Origin: Adineta vaga
Taxonomy: Eukaryota > Rotifera
Direction: 5' to 3'
Assembly: GCA_021613535.1 (NCBI GenBank)
Contig: CP075493.1
Span: 3,224,001 to 3,288,000, forward strand
DNA length: 64,000 nt
Each line of letters starts with the position of its first letter. Position 1 is the stretch's first letter. A program made the translations under genes and the position numbers. The notes below the pieces were generated by a model. That model searched no databases and had not been told where the DNA came from. It saw nothing but the letters and a program-made list of their open reading frames with translations. This document shows, piece by piece, positions 58,354 through 64,000 of the stretch.

Positions 58354-61300
58354 TTGAACGATTAAGAATCAATTGAAGGCCAACATCGATGACGACGATG
58401 ATTATGAAAAACCATCCAAATCATCTAGAAAAAAAACAATTTATAATCATGATATAACAAAACAGATCTTATTCTGAACTCGCTTTGTCATCGTTGCTAT
58501 CTCGAGGTTTTTTTGTCTCACTCTTTCTTTCATTTTTCTTTTCCTATTATCTTATTCTTGTCGAGATGATGAGTACATACAGAACTTGTGTATATCACTC
58601 CTTTACAAATGACAACATCAACTAATCAGAAGCGAAAAAAAAAATAACTATCAACGATAACAATCAAGCACGGACAACTAGTTAATGCAAAAAGAAGTTT
58701 TTTTTTCTTTTTTTTTCATCAATGAATGATAGTACATTGTGGGTGGAACGTGACTTTGACGACCCTTTCCTGTTAAATCCTCACTTTCTCTTTTTTTCGA
58801 AACAAAATCCTTCAAATTGCCATCTGTTCGGTCAAGAATAAATGCAATAGAAATGATGTCGTCTACGTTTCTTCTCTTTCTCTATCTCTGTGTCAATATT
58901 TTTATTGAGATTCTTGTTAAACGACGCGCTTTCTTTCTCTCTATTCCTTCTTTTATTCAACATTATTTCCCGTTCTCCTCAAAAACACATTACAGAACAA
59001 TCACGAGAAAGAATACAAAACGATCAAAAAAAACGAAGAAGAAGAACAAGAACAAGAGAAAAAAGAGATACAACAATTCTTTTCTAAACAAAGTCCTTAC
59101 TCGACTCATATTTCCTTTCTATATGAAGTTACTATTTGTTATTCTTATCATTTTGATACATGTTTCTAATATTTAACTTTATACTAAATTACAAACAAAC
59201 GGATGTTAAATTAGAATAAATGTATAAAAAAAAGAAAAGAAAACCATATGGTCGACATCAGTACTATTCTGTATCTCATATGACAACAATAATAACAATA
59301 TCATTCTTACCTATCAACAACGAGAAAGAAAAAACGAAGTTTTTCTATGTACTAATAGAATTATGACTACTATTTGCTAAGGCGATATGTGAAACAAATG
59401 GTACCAATATATATATATATATATATCGACGACTGACTGCTGTTTTTTCTTTGAGTTCTGTTTTGTTTTTAAATCGTAATAGCTAACAGGTGACTATAGT
59501 TCTCATGTCTATGACATACTAATGTGACAAACATATGATCAACTTACTCTCCTGGTGATCGATAGAGAAAAAAGAAGCAAGAAGAAGGAGAAAAAAAATC
59601 GAAAGATCGATATGGCACATTTGATGTTCCGATTCGATTAGTCTAATCAATTACTGCCTTCTCAAGTTTACTTAACGATAATAGAAAGAGAAGAATTTCA
59701 TTTTCTAAAATGCATATACTCTCTAAGTTAGATATTGTCGATCTTATGAATAGATTTTACATACATCTTGTCTATCGAAAGAAAAAAAATCGATTGACTG
59801 AAAAGCGGAAGCATGGTGCGTAGGTGTTAGGTTTCTAACATTTGCGTTCTTGAAGTAAATTCCTATATTGTTGAATAGACGAGAAGAAGAGGGCGCGCAT
59901 CTCTTCTTTGTATGTTGCCGAATCGACAAGAAGAGTTGTTATTGAGGTCGTGTCGTCGTTTTTAGTCGGAAAAAGGGATGACGCGAATAAGAGAGAAAGA
60001 AGAAAAAGGAGAAAGAAAAGAATAGATAGATAGATATGAATATAAAAAAAGAAAAACTTGCATTCCGTTCTTTCTTCTCTTCTCTTCTGTTCTACGAATT
60101 GGCTTGCGGCCGAAAAACCTCAATCTTTCATCATACAATGTGAATGCAAAGACTTGATAATCATAATAGAAAATGGGATAAAACAGCGAGAAAAGAGTTA
60201 CATAGAGAAGTGGATGGGTAGGCGGTGGAAAAGAATAAATGAAAATAGAAAGGAGACAACGATTAGCACTTCTCTCTTCAATCTATAGAATAATGTTAAT
60301 TCTCAATATTCAACGCAAATTAAATGAATATTATGAATGATCATTTCGATATTTTCTCCTAGTCAAATCATAATTGATAATGTTGAAAAAGTCTCACTAG
60401 AAAATCCAATTGAACTGAAATCGATCAATATTTACTTCACGTTTCGTATGTAAATATAAATATGAAAGTACAATGTTTTCTTTTCTTAATATCATTATTC
60501 AATATTTCGTTTCAACGAGTCTAAAATCAACAGATTATTTCGATAGTGTAATAAATAGATTGCTAAGTCTCTTTCTTCTTATCTTTACAGTACAAATGGA
60601 TAATAAAAAAAGAAAAGATGAGAAACTATTTTGTTCTTTGAAAATACTTACGAAAAACTTCAAGTAATCCTTAATTATTTTATAACTTGAGAATCTATAT
60701 TAAACACATATATGCGAAAAGTGATTTAGTACACTGTAAAAGAGTATATTTGACATAATAAAGAATAAGATTTATATCTAATGATCTCGAACTAGTTTTC
60801 AGAAGATTCTCTACAATTCATTCTATGAATGAACCATCGTTTTATTTTTGTTCTATTTCTTGGAATAGAAAGAAATGTGTGAGTGTGAGAAGAGTGTAAA
60901 TGAATTTATTTATTTGTTTTCTTTGATGCTATCGTCATTGGTTAGGAAAGATTTACCATTCAAATAGTTGAAAAGGTGTCGCCAATAATTGTAGGTTTGA
61001 AAAGAAGCAAGAAGTTTGATCCGTTGAAGATGAATAGATCTGTCGATGATCGGATGAAACACACAAGGATAGAGCGATGAGAAAAGGCAAAATCTCATTT
61101 AGATAAGAGGTGTAGACATATCATCATTAAGGAATAAATTGTATAAATACAGCACAAAATTATCAAAATCTCTTTGGATTTAGTTCTTTTTCTTTGCGGA
61201 ATCAATACTCAAAATAAATCGATATCTATAAGACATAACGCACTTTGAAGGAGATACTGCTGAATCAAGTATTAGTTCGATTTCGAAACTATACATACGG

Positions 61301-61951
61301 ATAGCATATGATAATCTGCTCATTCAATTTACTTATGTCAATCAGAAAAACGATTATAATCGATCGAACACATATTTTCTCTCATGTAAATCATAGCATG
61401 TTTAATAATGATGGAAACCTTTATAATAATAATAAAAACTGTTGTTCAATGCTATTCCTAATTTTACATAGAAAGCCTTGTTTTATTATATTTTAATAGT
61501 GAAAATTTCTTTTTTCATCAAGGTCGATCGAAACTTGTCAAAAATAAGTCGTATTTCTTCTTCTTCTTCTTTTTTTCTCACTTCTCTTCTTATTTTCAAC
61601 TAACACTCGATTTTAAATATAGAAATTTTGTTTCTTTTGTAACATTGTATTCAACAAGAAAAAATTCTCTTTCAAAAATAAACGGCAAAGAATGATTCAC
61701 ATGAATGACAATACATTAGGTTTCTCTCAAAGTTTTTTTTTTCAACTACGCCTTTCTAAAGATTGACGAGTACGTCGGACAAGTTTCCTTAGTAACACAA
61801 TAGTTATTATTCTCTTGAAACGAATCAATGCCATTTGAAAGATTTTTTTTCTTCAGTGAGTAAATTTTTGAAGATATTTACTATGTAAACGTAAATATAT
61901 AATTTAGTGATCATTTGATTTCAGATTTAACAAATTATTGCTTAACATAAG
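58354..61951. other. 3.6-kb intergenic region, no gene recognised
   Basis: Between the FNDC3 start and TPPP. It includes a TA repeat at about 59406-59426, AG-rich tracts near 59990-60020 and a CTTCTTCTTCTT run near 61558. Open frames are Phe/Ser/Lys-rich and domain-free. Part is probably FNDC3 5' UTR and promoter. Confidence 0.5.
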
Positions 61952-62602
61952 ATGGCATCAGGTGGAAATAATGATTTAAAAGCTGCTTTTGATACCTATT
62001 CACGATTTGGTAAAACAGAAACACAATTAAAAGAAAAAGATCTTCGAATTGATTCAAGAAATCTTCAAAAAATGATGAAAGATGCACATGTAATCGATAC
62101 GAAATATACCACACAATTGTTTGATAATGATATTTCTCGTGTTCTCGGTAAACTTACCAGTGGTGGAACTTATCAAAAAGGAATGTAAGTGAACATTTTT
62201 TCGTTAGGATTTCATTTCAAAATCGGAGATATTTAGTAAAACATTTGAATTAAATGGTTTCAAACAACTTATTGATCAAATTGCTGAATCGAAGAAAACA
62301 TCGGCTGATCAAATTATCTCTCAAATTAACTCGACAGGTGGACCAAGTTTAGCTGGTGTTACGGTAAGTTTTCATGGAAATGAATACTTCAAATTTGAAT
62401 TGAATAATTTCTATTTTAGACAACAGCTAACAAAGATATTACTGGCCGTATGACCGATACTTCTCAATATACAGGTGCACATAAAGAACGATTTGATGCA
62501 GAAGGACATGGCAAAGGAAAAGAAGGTCGTTCTGATGAAGCAAAAAATACAGGCTATGTTGGCAACTATAAAAATGAAGGTACCTATGACAAAAAACATT
62601 AA
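61952..62602 (+). CDS. TPPP: Tubulin polymerization-promoting protein (TPPP / p25-alpha)
   Basis: Exons 61952-62184, 62237-62363 and 62420-62602 join to 180 residues. The p25-alpha domain is complete: [15 protein letters not shown] at the start, [33 protein letters not shown] and [13 protein letters not shown], with the C-terminal [20 protein letters not shown] block typical of short TPPPs of invertebrates. The protein binds and bundles microtubules and is associated with ciliated cells. Human TPPP3 is 176 residues, so length fits. The long N-terminal extension of vertebrate TPPP1 is absent. The start is the first ATG, directly before the conserved domain. Confidence 0.93.
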
Positions 62603-63647
62603 ATCCAATCGATCAATATATACAAAACACTTATCTAAATCCTTATTTTTTATTGTAAAAAGAAACCCACACATTTTTTTTCTTCTTTTTCTTAAATTGT
62701 CTTTTATTTAGACTTTATGATAATCATGCCATAGTAGAAATAAAAGCATTTTAGTTAGTATCGTACAGTTTCTTTTTCTCGTTTTTTTTCTGATCAAGAA
62801 CAGAAACATGTCAAAGTATGACGAAAATATAGCCTTGATTTGCCTTTTTTCTCTCATACCGATCATTTATTTGAAATAGAAATGCAAAACGTTGTAGCTG
62901 ATGTTGTTTTTTTTACTTCTCTTCTCTTTCTTTTTCTTACATATTTTTCTATATCGCTATATATTGACGCAAAAGCAAAAAGAAAGAAAGTGGGCAGAGA
63001 AAGAGCGAAAGAGAAAGAAAAAACGGCTTACTCATCTATTTTCAAACATCGACTTACCTAATAGAAGTATTCATTGAGGAAAATGAATGCGTTGTTTTTC
63101 TTTTTTTTATTATATTTATTCTTTTTTTCTCTCCATTTGATAAGATTTAACTATCTGTGTTATTTTAACAAAACACACACACACACATACGACAACAATT
63201 CTCTCTCGTTTCTTTTTATTCTTCGACGTATTTTTGGGTAAGTTTTATTACCAAGCAAATGACGTCATTTCAAATAACAGAAATCATGTTAATATATATA
63301 TGGTGACACATTTTTGATCGACAATGAAAAGACATTTACTTGTTAGTTCTAAACGATTGAATTTATAGAATAGTTTTGCCCTTGGAAGTTAATTAAATGA
63401 TGAAAATAAACAGCAAAGTACGTTTTGCTGATGTCATCATATGATATTATCATTGTTCTTCATCGTTTGTATATGTATGACATATAGATCGTTTTTTGAC
63501 GGTGTAATGATTGCATATAGATAGTTAATAGCACTATGTTACTTTTTTCTTTTGCTGCTCGACAATCATATATCGGGGAAAAAACCAAGTGTTTTAAAGG
63601 AAGTCAATCTTGTTTGTTTTTCATTTTGTTTTAGTTATTCTTTTGAA
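62603..63647. other. Intergenic, no gene recognised
   Basis: AT-rich, with an (AC)n run near 63173-63187. No supportable exon. Confidence 0.5.
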
Positions 63648-64000
63648 ATGCTTTCAAAATTCGATAGTATTACTTCTATTGTTGATTATCTTCGAGAACC
63701 CATTGCTTCACCAGCGATAAAAGATTCGTCTAATAAGATCAATAATGGATTAAAAGTATCGAAAAAACAACGAAAAACAAAAGGTTTAACAAATGCTGCG
63801 AGTACGTTACCCTCTCCTCCACATCGTCTACCACAAGAAGAAATTATTGCTAACATTGAAGTTTTGCCGAAAGGTCGTGTGAGGTAAAGGTTAGATTTAA
63901 GCGATTAAATTGTTTAGTTCATTGTATTCGATTAGATATGGTCCAATAACCGTTAATCCACGTAAATTACCATCCAAAACTTTATTCACAGGTCGTCGAT
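63648..64000 (+). CDS. 5' end of an unrecognised gene, cut by the window edge
   Basis: Exon 1 is 63648-63883 (MLSKFDSITSIVDYLREP...) and ends AG|GTAAAG; exon 2 starts at 63936 after CGATTAG and continues in frame (RYGPITVNPRKLPSK, then LFTGRR) to the end of the window. The visible 100 residues are basic, with KKQRKTKG and Pro/Ser residues, without membrane or signal segments. The Met at 63648 is preferred to an in-frame Met at 63552 because the segment between is Phe/Cys-rich and intron-like. No family is recognised. Confidence 0.5.

Noticed and set aside
58817-59176. 119-residue plus-strand frame upstream of FNDC3
   Set aside because: Low-complexity Phe/Leu then Lys/Arg-rich sequence from A- and T-rich tracts, with no partner exon.
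1-64000. tRNA, rRNA and spliced-leader RNA genes
   Set aside because: I scanned for B-box-like GGTTCGAATCC and spliced-leader-like sequence and saw none; a covariance-model search (tRNAscan-SE, Infernal) would settle it.

Overview
The window looks like nuclear DNA of a small-genome invertebrate, most likely a bdelloid rotifer (Adineta/Rotaria-like); the assignment is inference. Supporting it are AT-rich DNA, compact multi-exon genes with GT-AG introns mostly of 40-70 nt, animal proteins (RPS16, TMEM209, FNDC3, TPPP, a nuclear receptor, a PIM-like kinase, a PNT-domain protein), a tandem pair of ADP-ribosyltransferase/TPR genes of a kind I associate with bdelloids, and two genes with a non-animal look (fungal-type CBM1 modules; a PhoPQ-activated/AprA-type protein). 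I spliced genes by hand; for almost all of them the joined exons give one uninterrupted frame.

Layout. 1-2232: 3' end of a leucine-rich-repeat gene in which each 28-residue repeat is one 84-nt exon followed by a 57-nt intron, a 141-bp exon-intron tandem array. 2233-12400: poor in intact genes. It holds diverged minisatellites (73 bp and about 30.5 bp periods), a 63-bp palindrome, two inverted-repeat insertions (7678-8236; about 9377-9788), a membrane-protein gene with a degenerate copy, a split coiled-coil gene and a decayed TMX-like thioredoxin gene. 12443-25612: a secreted four-module CBM1 protein, two tandem ART-TPR genes, a B-box-like protein, RPS16, TMEM209, a monocarboxylate-transporter-like permease and a small Cys-rich protein. 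25910-34053: PNT-domain/polyQ protein, a secreted Cys-rich protein, a VWA/DUF4537-type protein and a divergent nuclear receptor. 37485-44267: PIM-like kinase, the 15-exon PhoPQ/AprA-type gene and a C2H2 zinc-finger regulator. 46002-50285: CAX-type cation/H+ antiporter, an acidic-run protein and a small EF-hand protein. 50971-58353: a 19-exon FNDC3 gene with a possible alternative first exon. 61952-62602: TPPP/p25-alpha. 63648-end: start of an unrecognised gene.

Genes sit on both strands, often convergent with very short gaps (15 bp at 25286-25300, 37 bp at 47525-47561), and show no operon-like functional grouping. The long intergenic stretches (34054-37484, 44268-46001, 58354-61951) lie beside regulatory genes (nuclear receptor/PIM kinase, zinc finger, FNDC3) and may carry cis-regulatory DNA.
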